Assembly: GCF_900182745.1 (NCBI RefSeq)
Contig: NZ_FXTY01000013.1
Coordinates: 1-48,108, forward strand
Length of the DNA stretch: 48,108 nt
Direction: 5' to 3'
Source of the DNA: Shimia sagamensis
GTDB taxonomy: Bacteria > Pseudomonadota > Alphaproteobacteria > Rhodobacterales > Rhodobacteraceae
The notes under the pieces were generated by a model. It saw only the letters and a list, made by a program, of their open reading frames with translations. It was not told where the DNA came from and did not search any database. Within the stretch, counting starts at the first letter, position 1. Each line of letters starts with the position of its first letter. Position numbers and translations under genes: made by a program. Positions 25,784 to 33,839 of this stretch are shown in pieces.

Positions 25784-27186
25784 CTTGCCAAGGCTGCCGG
25801 CGCGTCGACGTCCCAAGTTCGGGCCAATTCTGCCACGGACGACAGGATGAAATTGACGGTCTCATCTGTCATCAAGACGCTGAGGTTCAACCGCACAAAG
25901 CCGGGTTTTTCTGCGCCTGGGCCTTCCAGAATGTCCTTGCGAATTTCGGAGGATTGATCGTCGCCAATTTTTAAAAGCTCATGCACATAGGGCCCTGCGC
26001 AAGAGCAGCCGCCGCGTGCCTGAATGCCATATTGCTCAGATAGGGCTCGGGTGAAGTCGTTGTGATCAATCCGCTCGCCATAGGCATTCAACGGCACAAA
26101 CGACAGGATTGGCAGGCGTTCCTTGCGCTCAGGCGCCAAAACTTTCAGGCGCGGCTCCGTGCCCCATGCTGCAAACGCCCGTGCGGACAGCACGGCATTG
26201 CGGGCCGTCATGGCCTCTTGGCCAATCACTTCTTTTACCTTCAATGCCAGCGCCACACGAATGTCGCCCACCACATTGGGCGTGCCGCCTTCTTCACGCT
26301 GTTCGAGCTTGGCGACATAGTCATGCTGATGGGCGTTCACAAAGGCCACGGTGCCACCACCGGGGCGATAGGGCACGCGGGCGCAGGCCACATCCTGACG
26401 CACAACCAAAACGCCGCTGGCACCGGGGCCGCCGATGCATTTGTGGGGCGAAAACACCAAGGCGTCGATCTCGACACCGTCTGCCGGGGTCATCTGCATC
26501 GCCAAGTAAGGCCCGCCCCCGGCGTAGTCCCACACCATGATCCCCCCATGGTGTTTGACCAGCCGGGTCAGCGCCGCCACATCCGTGCACACACCTGTCA
26601 CATTGGCCGCGGCGCTCAGCGCCACGATCACACGGCCTGTGGCCCCCCGCTCCGTGAGCAGCTGGGTTAGAATTTTGCGGTCCGGTCCGGGCAGATCCCC
26701 TTCCGGCACTTCAATCACATCTGCGCCGCTTTCGCGCCACGGCAGCAGGTTGGAATGGTGTTCATACGGCCCCACCAATACGGTGTCGCCGGTGCCGACA
26801 CCCATCAGATGCATCAGTTGATTGAGGCCGGTTGTTGCGCCTGAACCGGAGAAGATCACCGCATGTTCCTTGGCCCGCGCGCCGCAATGCTCCCGCACAA
26901 CCTCACGCGCCCCTTCGCGCAACGCGCCCATGCGCGCGCCGCAGAAAGACGCGTCGGTGTGGGTGTTGGCATAAAACGGCAGCACCTCTTCCATCACGAA
27001 GGTTTCCACCTGTCGCAGCGCCCGCCCGGAGGCGACATAGTCTGCATACACCAGCTTTTTGGGGCCAGAGGGTGTGTCGATACTCACCTCGCCGCCAATC
27101 AAGCCGTGGCGCAAAAACTCCATCGGATTTTTTGCGGCTTTCAGGGTGTCTGCAAATGTCTCAAAGGGGGCGGTTGGGTGGGTCAT
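25780..27186 (-). CDS. Class V aminotransferase (cysteine desulfurase-like fold)
   Basis: A 468-residue PLP enzyme. The PLP-lysine motif is ALVFSPHKCIGGPGASG near residue 240, and cofactor binding is seen in FSGSGATTGLNQLMHLM and VWDYAGGG. A C-terminal segment GIQARGGCSCAGPYVHELL carries a Cys-rich loop like that of SufS-type desulfurases. No sulfur-cluster genes are near. The gene is divergent from an Lrp regulator with 94 bp between them, a common arrangement for local control by an amino acid. Substrate and product are not evident; a desulfurase, lyase or aminotransferase role are all possible. Confidence 0.88.
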   Translation of the reverse strand: MTHPTAPFETFADTLKAAKNPMEFLRHGLIGGEVSIDTPSGPKKLVYADYVASGRALRQVETFVMEEVLPFYANTHTDASFCGARMGALREGAREVVREHCGARAKEHAVIFSGSGATTGLNQLMHLMGVGTGDTVLVGPYEHHSNLLPWRESGADVIEVPEGDLPGPDRKILTQLLTERGATGRVIVALSAAANVTGVCTDVAALTRLVKHHGGIMVWDYAGGGPYLAMQMTPADGVEIDALVFSPHKCIGGPGASGVLVVRQDVACARVPYRPGGGTVAFVNAHQHDYVAKLEQREEGGTPNVVGDIRVALALKVKEVIGQEAMTARNAVLSARAFAAWGTEPRLKVLAPERKERLPILSFVPLNAYGERIDHNDFTRALSEQYGIQARGGCSCAGPYVHELLKIGDDQSSEIRKDILEGPGAEKPGFVRLNLSVLMTDETVNFILSSVAELARTWDVDAPAALAS

Positions 27187-27280
27187 GATATCCTCGTGCT
27201 CGCGTTGGAACTGATTTTACTCTCGTGGGGATGGGTAATCGCTCCCTTTTTTCTGGTGATCTGGACAGTTTTGTGGTCAC

Positions 27281-27757
27281 ATGAGCGATATGGTGAAAGA
27301 AATTGATCAAATTGATCGACGCGTCCTTGACGTATTGCAACGAGATGCCTCTCTGTCCCAACGGGAAGTAGCCGATCGTGTGGGTTTGTCCCAAAACGCC
27401 CTTTGGCGCCGCCTAAAGCGGTTGGAGGAAGAGGGCGTCTTGCTTGGCTCCCGCATGCGGATTGATCCCACAGTGTTGGGACTGGATCTCACTGTCTTTG
27501 TCATGGTGCGCACCCGAAATCACTCGATGGAATGGGCTGAGGGGTTCAAGGCGCACGTCGCTCGTATTCCCCAGGTGGCCGAGATGCACCGGATCGGCGG
27601 GGACTGGGACTATATGCTGAAAATCATCACCTCCGGCATGTCCGGCTATGATGCGGTCTACCGCCGCCTGACCACCGGCTATGAGATGGACACAGTCACC
27701 GGCTTGTTTTCAATGGAAACCATGCTCGACGATCGTCCCGTCGATGTTTTTGGGTAA
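27281..27757 (+). CDS. Lrp/AsnC family transcriptional regulator (second)
   Basis: A 158-residue regulator. The helix-turn-helix is LSQREVADRVGLSQNALWRR and the ligand-binding RAM domain has VFVMVRTRNHSMEWAEGF and GDWDYMLKIITSGMSGYDAV. It is divergent from the class V aminotransferase, whose expression it likely controls. The two Lrp proteins of the window are clearly different genes and not duplicates. Start MSDMVKEID is taken at 27281; an ATG at 27290 is also in frame. Confidence 0.92.
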   Translation: MSDMVKEIDQIDRRVLDVLQRDASLSQREVADRVGLSQNALWRRLKRLEEEGVLLGSRMRIDPTVLGLDLTVFVMVRTRNHSMEWAEGFKAHVARIPQVAEMHRIGGDWDYMLKIITSGMSGYDAVYRRLTTGYEMDTVTGLFSMETMLDDRPVDVFG

Positions 27758-27818
27758 TCAAGGTAAACGCCGTCACAAAAGTTTCATCACGGGAGGGCAG
27801 GTAGGCACCATGTTTTGC

Positions 27819-27847
27819 TTGCGACTCACTAATCATATCCATAATTC
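27819..27847 (+). promoter_or_regulatory. Candidate promoter of the arsenic operon
   Basis: TTGCGA (27819-27824) and TAATTC (27842-27847) are 17 bp apart; an alternative pair is TTGCTT (27815) and CATAAT (27840-27845). Either predicts a transcript start between about 27852 and 27855, which is at the arsR start codon. The -10 region lies inside the palindrome at 27832-27865, so a bound repressor would block RNA polymerase. Confidence 0.45.
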
Positions 27848-27865
27848 ATGAATTATGGATATGAT
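27832..27865. promoter_or_regulatory. 34-bp perfect palindrome, likely ArsR operator
   Basis: Positions 27832-27865 are a perfect inverted repeat with no spacer; each 17-base half reads ATCATATCCATAATTCA toward the centre between 27848 and 27849. Flanking bases do not extend it. It covers the predicted -10 element and the first arsR codons. ArsR/SmtB repressors bind AT-rich imperfect palindromes near their own promoters and leave on binding arsenite, so the role as operator is well supported by position. Confidence 0.85.
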
Positions 27866-28199
27866 ATCAGCCCTCACTGCCTTTTCGGCCCTGTCTCAGC
27901 AAACCCGCTTGGAAGCTTTCCGCCTTTTGGTGACAACCGGAGACGCCGGTATGAGCGCTGGTGAGATTGCCGAAGCCTTGGAAGTGCGCCAAAACACTTT
28001 GTCGGCCAACCTCTCGGTTCTGTTGCAGTCAGGCCTTGTACGCAATCAACGTGAAGGCCGCGTGATCCGCTATTTCGCGGACACAGACGGCATGCGTGGT
28101 CTGCTGGGTTTCCTTTTGGAAGATTGCTGCGGCGGCCAACCAGAATTGTGTCAGCCTCTGATCGAAGACCTCACTTGCGGTGAAGGGCCATGCGCATGA
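27855..28199 (+). CDS. arsR: ArsR family arsenite-responsive repressor
   Basis: A 114-residue winged-helix repressor. The N-terminus [20 protein letters not shown] and the recognition region [21 protein letters not shown] are typical. Cysteines that could bind arsenite are in [20 protein letters not shown] and the final TCGEGPCA, that is near the C-terminus, unlike the N-terminal CVC of E. coli ArsR; this C-terminal pattern is known in other bacterial ArsR proteins. ATG 27855 fits family starts, but no ribosome binding site precedes it, and the palindrome occupies that place, so translation may be leaderless. The stop overlaps the acr3 start. Confidence 0.93.
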   Translation: MDMISALTAFSALSQQTRLEAFRLLVTTGDAGMSAGEIAEALEVRQNTLSANLSVLLQSGLVRNQREGRVIRYFADTDGMRGLLGFLLEDCCGGQPELCQPLIEDLTCGEGPCA

Positions 28200-29245
28200 G
28201 TGACCACAGTGCAGACATCGACGCGGGTCTTGGCACTTTCGAGCGCCTTCTGTCTCTTTGGGTGGCTTTGGCCATTGCTGCAGGGCTCGCGCTGGGCAGC
28301 CTGTTTCCTAGTGTCTTTGGTTGGCTCGCCAGTCTGGAGCTTGCCTCTGTAAACCTGCCGGTTGCAGTGCTGATCTGGGCCATGGTCTATCCAATGATGG
28401 TGGGCATCGACTTTGGCGCGCTCACCGATGTGGGTCGCAAACCCAAAGGGTTGGTGATCACTGTTGTTGTGAACTGGATGATCAAGCCTTTCACCATGGC
28501 CGCGCTGGGCGTCTTGTTTTTTGAGCACATCTTTGCGCCTTGGATCGACCCGCAAACCGCAAGCGAATATCTGGCTGGAGTGATCCTGCTCGGGGCCGCG
28601 CCCTGTACCGCCATGGTGTTTGTCTGGTCCAACCTAGTACGGGGCGATGCCAACTACACATTGGTGCAGGTCAGCGTGAACGATGTAATTATGGTCTTTG
28701 CCTTTGCACCCATCGTAGCCTTTTTGCTGGGTGTGACTGACATCACTGTACCTTGGAATACGTTGCTGCTGTCCGTGGTGCTCTACATTCTCCTACCGCT
28801 AGTGGCTGGCGTGATCACCCGCCGCCACTTGATCGGGCAGGGTGGTGACATTGCCGTCGACGCCTTCCGCGACAAGCTGCGCCCAACCTCCATTGGCGGC
28901 TTACTGCTGACCGTGGTCCTGCTCTTTGGCTTTCAGGCCCAGGTGATCCTGTCTCAACCACTCAACATCCTGCTGATTGCCATTCCGCTGCTGATCCAAA
29001 CCTATGGTATCTTTTTTATCGCTTACGGCACGGCGCGCCTGTGGAAAGTGCCGTTTGAGGTGGCCGCCCCCTGTGCCTTGATCGGCACATCCAATTTCTT
29101 TGAGCTTGCGGTGGCGGTTGCCATCTCGCTCTTTGGCCTGGGCTCAGGTGCTGCCTTGGCCACAGTCGTCGGCGTGCTGGTCGAAGTGCCGGTCATGCTG
29201 TCTCTTGTCGCTTTTGCCAACCGCACCCGTGGCTGGTTCTCGTAA
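28196..29245 (+). CDS. acr3: Arsenite efflux permease of the ACR3 family
   Basis: A 349-residue inner-membrane protein with about ten helices that exports arsenite. Family motifs are [20 protein letters not shown] in helix 2, [19 protein letters not shown] with the functionally essential Cys, [15 protein letters not shown] and the late [20 protein letters not shown]. The ATG at 28196 overlaps the arsR stop (ATGA) and has AAGGG eight bases upstream; an ATG at 28190 is less well spaced. Second gene of the arsenic operon. Confidence 0.95.
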   Translation: MSDHSADIDAGLGTFERLLSLWVALAIAAGLALGSLFPSVFGWLASLELASVNLPVAVLIWAMVYPMMVGIDFGALTDVGRKPKGLVITVVVNWMIKPFTMAALGVLFFEHIFAPWIDPQTASEYLAGVILLGAAPCTAMVFVWSNLVRGDANYTLVQVSVNDVIMVFAFAPIVAFLLGVTDITVPWNTLLLSVVLYILLPLVAGVITRRHLIGQGGDIAVDAFRDKLRPTSIGGLLLTVVLLFGFQAQVILSQPLNILLIAIPLLIQTYGIFFIAYGTARLWKVPFEVAAPCALIGTSNFFELAVAVAISLFGLGSGAALATVVGVLVEVPVMLSLVAFANRTRGWFS

Positions 29246-29337
29246 CCTAAGGCTTGGGCCGTCAGGCCCGGGCAGTGCCCGACCTCCCCCATGGGAGGGC
29301 GCTTCGCTTTCTCCCGAGGTCGGCCGCCGCCCTTAGG
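29246..29337 (+). repeat. Structured intergenic repeat, copy 1
   Basis: Begins at the base after the acr3 stop. Outer stem CCTAAG (29246-29251) pairs with CTTAGG (29332-29337). Arm 1 is GGGCC, loop GTCA, GGCCC (29256-29269). The core GGGCAGTGCCC (29270-29280) is followed by CGACCTC (29280-29286), which pairs with GAGGTCG (29316-29322). Inside lies CCTCCC, CCAT, GGGAGG (29283-29298), an alternative pairing that competes with the CGACCTC stem. Shares the GGGCAG-GCCCGACC and GGAGGGCGCTT blocks with the other copies. Confidence 0.85.
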
Positions 29338-29374
29338 ATTTGTCTCACCGGGGATAGAGATTGAGGAATTTCTG

Positions 29375-30385
29375 ATGACCAAAATCGCAATCAATGGCCT
29401 GGGCCGTATGGGCAAGCTGGTGATCCGCAGCTTTTTTGACCTTGGTCTGGACGCCGACATTGTCCTGCTGAACGATCCGGTGGGCGACGCTGAACTGCAC
29501 GCGCACCTCTTGGAGTTTGACACCGTACATGGCCGCTGGCGCGCGGACTTTGCATTTGACGACAACAGCATCACTGTAGATGGCCACCAAATGCGCAAAA
29601 CCGCCACTTGGAAGATCGAGGACTTGCCGCTTGAAGAGCTGGGCGTCGATCTGGTGGTGGACTGCTCCGGTGTGTTCAAATCCAACGATAAGTTGCAGCC
29701 CTACTTTGATGCAGGTGTGAAAAAGGTTGTGGTCTCAGCTCCTGTGAAAGAGGACGACGTCGCCAATATCGTTTACGGCGTGAATGACGACACTTACGAT
29801 GCTGAGACACACAAAGTTATCACTGCGGCCTCCTGCACCACCAACTGCATCGCGCCGGTGGTCAAGGTGATCCGTGACAAACTTGGTATTGAACAGGCCA
29901 GCTTCACCACCATCCACGATGTGACCAACACGCAGGTGATTGTGGACAAAGCCCACAAAGACCCGCGCCGCGCACGTTCCGCGCTCAACAGCCTGATCCC
30001 CACCACCACCGGCTCGGCCAAGGCGATCATCCAGATTTTCCCCGACATGGAGGGCAAAATCGACGGCACCGCCGTGCGCGTGCCGCTGCTGAACGCGTCC
30101 CTGACTGATATGGTGTTTGATGTTAGCCGTGACACCACCGTGGAAGAGGTCAACGGCTTCTTTGCGGAGGCCGCCGCTTGCGAGCTTGAAGGCATCCTTG
30201 GATATGAAACCCGTCCGCTGGTGTCCTGTGATTTCACCAATGATGACCGCTCCACCATTGTTGATGCGCTCTCCACCCGTGTGGTGAATAGCAAACATGT
30301 GAAAATCTACGCGTGGTATGACAATGAATGGGGCTACGCGTTCCGCCTCGCGGATGTGACCCGCATGGTTCTCGCCAGCTTGTAA
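29375..30385 (+). CDS. ArsJ-associated glyceraldehyde-3-phosphate dehydrogenase
   Basis: A 336-residue GAPDH. The NAD motif is INGLGRMGKLVIRSFF and the catalytic Cys is in ITAASCTTNCIAPVVKV; the C-terminus has WYDNEWGYAFRLADVTRM. In the arsenic context this paralogue is known to use arsenate in place of phosphate and make the unstable 1-arseno-3-phosphoglycerate, which ArsJ exports. The N-terminal start at ATG 29375 has GAGGAA upstream; longer in-frame sequence runs through the repeat and is unlikely to be coding. It is more diverged than the usual housekeeping Gap (for example LDADIVLLNDPVGDAELHAH), as expected for the ArsJ-linked branch. Confidence 0.92.
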   Translation: MTKIAINGLGRMGKLVIRSFFDLGLDADIVLLNDPVGDAELHAHLLEFDTVHGRWRADFAFDDNSITVDGHQMRKTATWKIEDLPLEELGVDLVVDCSGVFKSNDKLQPYFDAGVKKVVVSAPVKEDDVANIVYGVNDDTYDAETHKVITAASCTTNCIAPVVKVIRDKLGIEQASFTTIHDVTNTQVIVDKAHKDPRRARSALNSLIPTTTGSAKAIIQIFPDMEGKIDGTAVRVPLLNASLTDMVFDVSRDTTVEEVNGFFAEAAACELEGILGYETRPLVSCDFTNDDRSTIVDALSTRVVNSKHVKIYAWYDNEWGYAFRLADVTRMVLASL

Positions 30386-30390
30386 GTCTT

Positions 30391-30475
30391 TCGCCTGAGC
30401 CGAAGGCTCGGGCAGCGCCCGTCCCGCCCCATGGGCGGGCGCTTCACGCCCACCCCGTGACGAACGCCGCCCTTT
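30391..30475 (+). repeat. Structured intergenic repeat, copy 2
   Basis: Lies between the GAPDH and arsJ genes. Arm 1 is GAGCC, GAA, GGCTC (30397-30409). The core GGGCAGCGCCC is at 30410-30420, then CGTC (30420-30423) that pairs with GACG (30459-30462), and an inner hairpin CCCGCC, CCAT, GGGCGG. The blocks GGGCAGCGCCC and GGGCGCTTCAC match the other copies, while arm 1 has a different sequence with retained pairing. Confidence 0.8.
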
Positions 30476-30484
30476 GGATTTACT

Positions 30485-31741
30485 ATGACCAACCTCTCCA
30501 CGCCTAAACCAGACGGCCTCGCCGCCTACATCACCGTCACTGCCGCTTACTGGGCTTTCATGCTCACCGACGGGGCACTGCGTATGTTGGTGTTGTTGCA
30601 TTTCAACGGCTTGGGTTTCTCGCCCATCCAGCTGGCCTATCTGTTCCTGCTCTATGAGGTCATGGGCATTGTCACCAACCTCTCCGCAGGCTGGATTGCC
30701 GCCCGCTTTGGTCTGACGTCGACGCTCTACGCAGGCCTCACCATTCAAATTGTGGCCCTGATTGCCTTGGCACAGCTCGATCCTGCTTGGGGCGTGACCG
30801 CCTCGGTGATTTTTGTGATGTGTGTGCAGGGTGCCTCAGGCGTGGCCAAAGACCTCTCGAAGATGTCGTCAAAATCCGCCGTGAAACTGCTCGCCCCCAA
30901 AGAGGGCGGCGGGCTGTTCCGCTGGGTGGCCCTTCTGACCGGCTCCAAGAACGCAGTCAAAGGCTGCGGCTTCTTCCTGGGCGCCGCGCTGCTCGCAATC
31001 TGGGGCTTCCAGGCCTCCGTCTGGGGCATGGCGATCATCCTCGCGGTGATCCTTGTCGGTGTCGTAACGTTTATGCCCGTTGGCCTGCCGCAAGGCTCCA
31101 AAAAGGCGAAGTTCTCTCAGGTCTTCTCTAAAGACAAAAACGTCAACCGGCTCTCACTGGCCCGCATGTTCCTTTTTGGCGCGCGCGATGTCTGGTTTGT
31201 GGTTGGCATCCCGGTTTACTTCAACGCCGTGCTGTCTGACGGCACCGCAGAAGGCCGCCGCGAGGCTTTCTTTACCATCGGCATCTTTATGGCGGTGTGG
31301 ATCATTCTTTACGGCATTGTACAAGGCAACGCGCCACGTATTCTGAAAGCCGTCAACGCCACCACGGGCGAAGTTGTGCAAAAAGCCATCAATTGGGTTG
31401 GCTACCTGACCCTGATCCCGCTGGTGCTCACCACCGCCGTCGTGCTGCTTGACACGTCCAATGCCCTCACTGTCCTCCTAATCGCAGGCCTGTTGATTTT
31501 TGGCTTTGTCTTCGCGGTGAACTCCGCCGTGCACAGCTACCTGATCCTCGCGTTTGCCTCTGATGAGCGCGTGACCATGGATGTGGGGTTTTACTACATG
31601 TCCAATGCCGCAGGCCGCCTGTTAGGCACGTTGCTCTCCGGCGTCAGCTATCAGATCGGCGGCCTGTGGCTCTGTCTCTTCACCGCCGCCGTGATGTCCG
31701 CGCTCAGTTGGCTGGCCGCAAGACGGTTGGGGCAGGGCTAA
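30485..31741 (+). CDS. arsJ: Organoarsenical efflux MFS transporter ArsJ
   Basis: A 418-residue major facilitator superfamily protein with about twelve helices. It exports 1-arseno-3-phosphoglycerate, which then breaks down to arsenate outside the cell. ArsJ features are AYWAFMLTDGALRMLVLLHF near the N-terminus, LLYEVMGIVTNLSAGWIAAR, and GASGVAKDLSKMSSKSAVKL; the adjacency to an atypical GAPDH in an arsR-acr3 operon confirms the assignment. Its stop codon lies in a hairpin shared with the end of the convergent cyclase gene. Confidence 0.95.
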   Translation: MTNLSTPKPDGLAAYITVTAAYWAFMLTDGALRMLVLLHFNGLGFSPIQLAYLFLLYEVMGIVTNLSAGWIAARFGLTSTLYAGLTIQIVALIALAQLDPAWGVTASVIFVMCVQGASGVAKDLSKMSSKSAVKLLAPKEGGGLFRWVALLTGSKNAVKGCGFFLGAALLAIWGFQASVWGMAIILAVILVGVVTFMPVGLPQGSKKAKFSQVFSKDKNVNRLSLARMFLFGARDVWFVVGIPVYFNAVLSDGTAEGRREAFFTIGIFMAVWIILYGIVQGNAPRILKAVNATTGEVVQKAINWVGYLTLIPLVLTTAVVLLDTSNALTVLLIAGLLIFGFVFAVNSAVHSYLILAFASDERVTMDVGFYYMSNAAGRLLGTLLSGVSYQIGGLWLCLFTAAVMSALSWLAARRLGQG

Positions 31742-31748
31742 CCCTGCC
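31731..31748. terminator. Hairpin between convergent arsJ and cyclase genes
   Basis: GGCAGGG (31731-31737) and CCCTGCC (31742-31748) form a 7-bp stem with a 4-nt loop that includes the arsJ stop codon. There is no T run on either side, so it may be a weak bidirectional or factor-dependent terminator. Confidence 0.4.
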
Positions 31749-33407
31749 TCACACCGGCTCCGCGTCTGGATGCAGCGCGTCGTTCAACCACTGCAACTCA
31801 TCCGGCAAAACCAACCGGTTGACGGTGACCGAAGGCGCTTTTTCCAAGCTGCGCGCCGCGGCCCGCGCCGCCTCAAGCCCCGCCATGTCGCCAACCTTCT
31901 CACAGGCCAACGCCTTGAGCAGCTGCAGCCCGCGATCCATCGGGCTCAAGTCCGACGCCTCAAGCGCGGCCACATGTGCCGCCTCAGCCTCACCAGCGCC
32001 CAACAGAATCCGCGCGTTGAAACACAGTCGATTCACACGGAACGGATCACCGCTGCCCATTTCCTCATAGGCGGTCAACGCCTCCAGCGCGCCATCATAA
32101 TCCCCTTCCAAAAACGCCTTCTGCGCAATCAGATCCACAACCCCAATGAAGTTGGGATTGATCTCGCGCGACCGCGCAATATCCGATGCAGCCCCGGCCA
32201 AATCGCGTTTCACCTTCAGGCGATACGCCCCGCGTGCCCAGAACACAAAGTCACTGGTGGAACACTCCGCCACCGCCACATCCAGATCCCGACCCAGCTG
32301 CTCCAGAACCTCCGGTGTCTCGTTGGTGAACATCACCCCGCCAAGGTTCAACCGGCTCTGCGCCCGCATCGCCAGCGACATGCCATCCCCGGGGCTAAGC
32401 AACACAGCGCGGTCCAGCGCAGCCAGCCCGTCTTCCCAACTTGGGATGGTCTGTTTGAAGAACTTTGACGCTGCCCGGGCGCGCAACTCGGACACGCTCA
32501 GCTGATTGAGGCTCAGATGCGCGAGCCGATCGCCATCGCGTTGAATGGTCTGCAGGCGCACGTCGCCTTCAAGCCGGGGCATGATGTCATCGACAAAGGC
32601 AAACGGGTCACTTGGATCACCCTCATATGTGCCGGTCCACAGCGTCTGCATCTCTTCGCGCAAAATGAGGCTCATGGTGAAGCGCGCGCGTTTTCCTGCC
32701 ACCCGCAACCGTCCCCGGATCAAGTAGTCCGGCGGTGTGTTTTCCAAGTTATCCGCATCCACCGTGGTCACACCCGTGCGTTTCAGCGACAGCTGCACCA
32801 GCCCGTCATGCAAATCATCGGCAATTGCCGCGCTTTCCGGGGTCTCCGGTGCCGCCACAAACGTCTCAAACCCCACCGACGGCAAGGTGCCTTTGTCCGG
32901 CGCAGTGGTCAGGTTGGCAGGCCGCCATTGATAGAGCCGGATTGGCTTGGCAATGTTTTTGAGGTTGAACATGCCGACATCTTTGAGCTCGTCCTGACGC
33001 TCTTCGGACAAGGCGCGAAATAGATCTTCGGAGAACATCGCCCCGCCGGGAGGCGCTTCGGTTTCGATCCGCTGGGCAATGTTCACGCCATTGCCGTAGA
33101 AATCCGCCTCATCTTCAACAATCTCGCCAATGTGACAGCCAATGCGCAGCTTGATCACATCATGCTCCACCAGACTGCTCTGCACCTCTTCGGCACAATC
33201 CAGTGCTTCCTCGACACTTGGAAACGACAGAATCCAGCCGTCGCCCATTCGTTTGAGCACCTCGCCGCCATGATTGGCCGCAACAGGTTCCAGATGTTTC
33301 TTGCGCAACGCTTGCACGCTTGCCACCGCAAGCGCCTCGTCTTCGCCCATCAGGGCCGAATACCCTACCAAGTCCGCACACATCAAAGTGGTCAATCGCC
33401 GGCGCAT
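31749..33407 (-). CDS. Class III adenylate/guanylate cyclase with helical-repeat C-terminus
   Basis: A 552-residue soluble protein. Residues 1-165 form a class III cyclase domain: metal-binding Asp in LMCADLVGYSALMGEDEA and in LKRMGDGWILSF, and the transition-state Asn and Arg in YGNGVNIAQRIE, so it should be active. A linker of about 150 residues follows, in which YLIRGRLRVAGKRARFTMSL resembles the TolB-like domain of this cyclase class. Residues 310-552 are helical repeats (TPR-like), for example FWARGAYRLKVKRDLAGAAS and AFLEGDYDGALEALTAYEEM. The start at 33407 has AGGGAAG upstream. The nucleotide made cannot be fixed by eye. It is convergent with arsJ. The cNMP-binding protein at 43937-47050 is a possible receiver of its signal. 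Confidence 0.9.
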   Translation of the reverse strand: MRRRLTTLMCADLVGYSALMGEDEALAVASVQALRKKHLEPVAANHGGEVLKRMGDGWILSFPSVEEALDCAEEVQSSLVEHDVIKLRIGCHIGEIVEDEADFYGNGVNIAQRIETEAPPGGAMFSEDLFRALSEERQDELKDVGMFNLKNIAKPIRLYQWRPANLTTAPDKGTLPSVGFETFVAAPETPESAAIADDLHDGLVQLSLKRTGVTTVDADNLENTPPDYLIRGRLRVAGKRARFTMSLILREEMQTLWTGTYEGDPSDPFAFVDDIMPRLEGDVRLQTIQRDGDRLAHLSLNQLSVSELRARAASKFFKQTIPSWEDGLAALDRAVLLSPGDGMSLAMRAQSRLNLGGVMFTNETPEVLEQLGRDLDVAVAECSTSDFVFWARGAYRLKVKRDLAGAASDIARSREINPNFIGVVDLIAQKAFLEGDYDGALEALTAYEEMGSGDPFRVNRLCFNARILLGAGEAEAAHVAALEASDLSPMDRGLQLLKALACEKVGDMAGLEAARAAARSLEKAPSVTVNRLVLPDELQWLNDALHPDAEPV

Positions 33408-33839
33408 AAATGTCTTCCCTGACAATAAAAGGGGCGCGTGTTGTTGATCCCGCGCGTGCCCCAACCCTGGCCCAGAATCTTGGGTCAGAGAAGCGCGTTA
33501 TCAAGGGGGATGCGCGGAAAAACCGTGCAGCCGTGCACAACAGAAGTGCGCGGGACGGCGTCTTTAGAGGCAGAGGGGAGCAAAGGCCAGCGGTTTTGTG
33601 GTCACATGTTTGTGGGGGGGCGGGTGCGATTTTTCAACGTTCCAACAGATGCTACGCTTGGTGTGAGCGGATGGACTGGTGCCAGCGGAAAGCCGCCCTC
33701 GGGTTCGGGTGCGACCCTTTGTTCCGGCCAACGACACCTGAAGCCATACAGCTCGGCACCGCCGAGCCGCGCCCGACCCTCCCCCCAGGAGGGCGCTTTG
33801 CACCCACCTAGGGTCAGGCGCTGCTCTCTCGATCTTCAC
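33408..33839. other. Intergenic region between the cyclase and the Ser/Ala-rich protein gene
   Basis: About 430 bp without a credible gene; plus-strand open frames here are Arg-rich and lack start signals. It contains the cyclase promoter region and repeat copy 3 (33751-33821), which lies about 20 bp beyond the stop of the hypothetical protein gene. Confidence 0.6.
33751..33821 (+). repeat. Structured intergenic repeat, copy 3
   Basis: Arm 1 is a perfect 7-bp hairpin, GCTCGGC, ACC, GCCGAGC (33751-33767). The closing stem GCGCCCGACCCT (33769-33780) pairs with AGGGTCAGGCGC (33810-33821) over 11 of 12 positions, with a single C-A mismatch. Between them lie CCCTCC, CCCCA, GGAGGG and GCGCTTTGCACCCACC. 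Confidence 0.9.

Noticed and set aside
28196..31741. Integration of the arsenic operon as a mobile element
   Set aside because: No integrase, transposase, attachment-site repeats or composition shift are seen at its borders.
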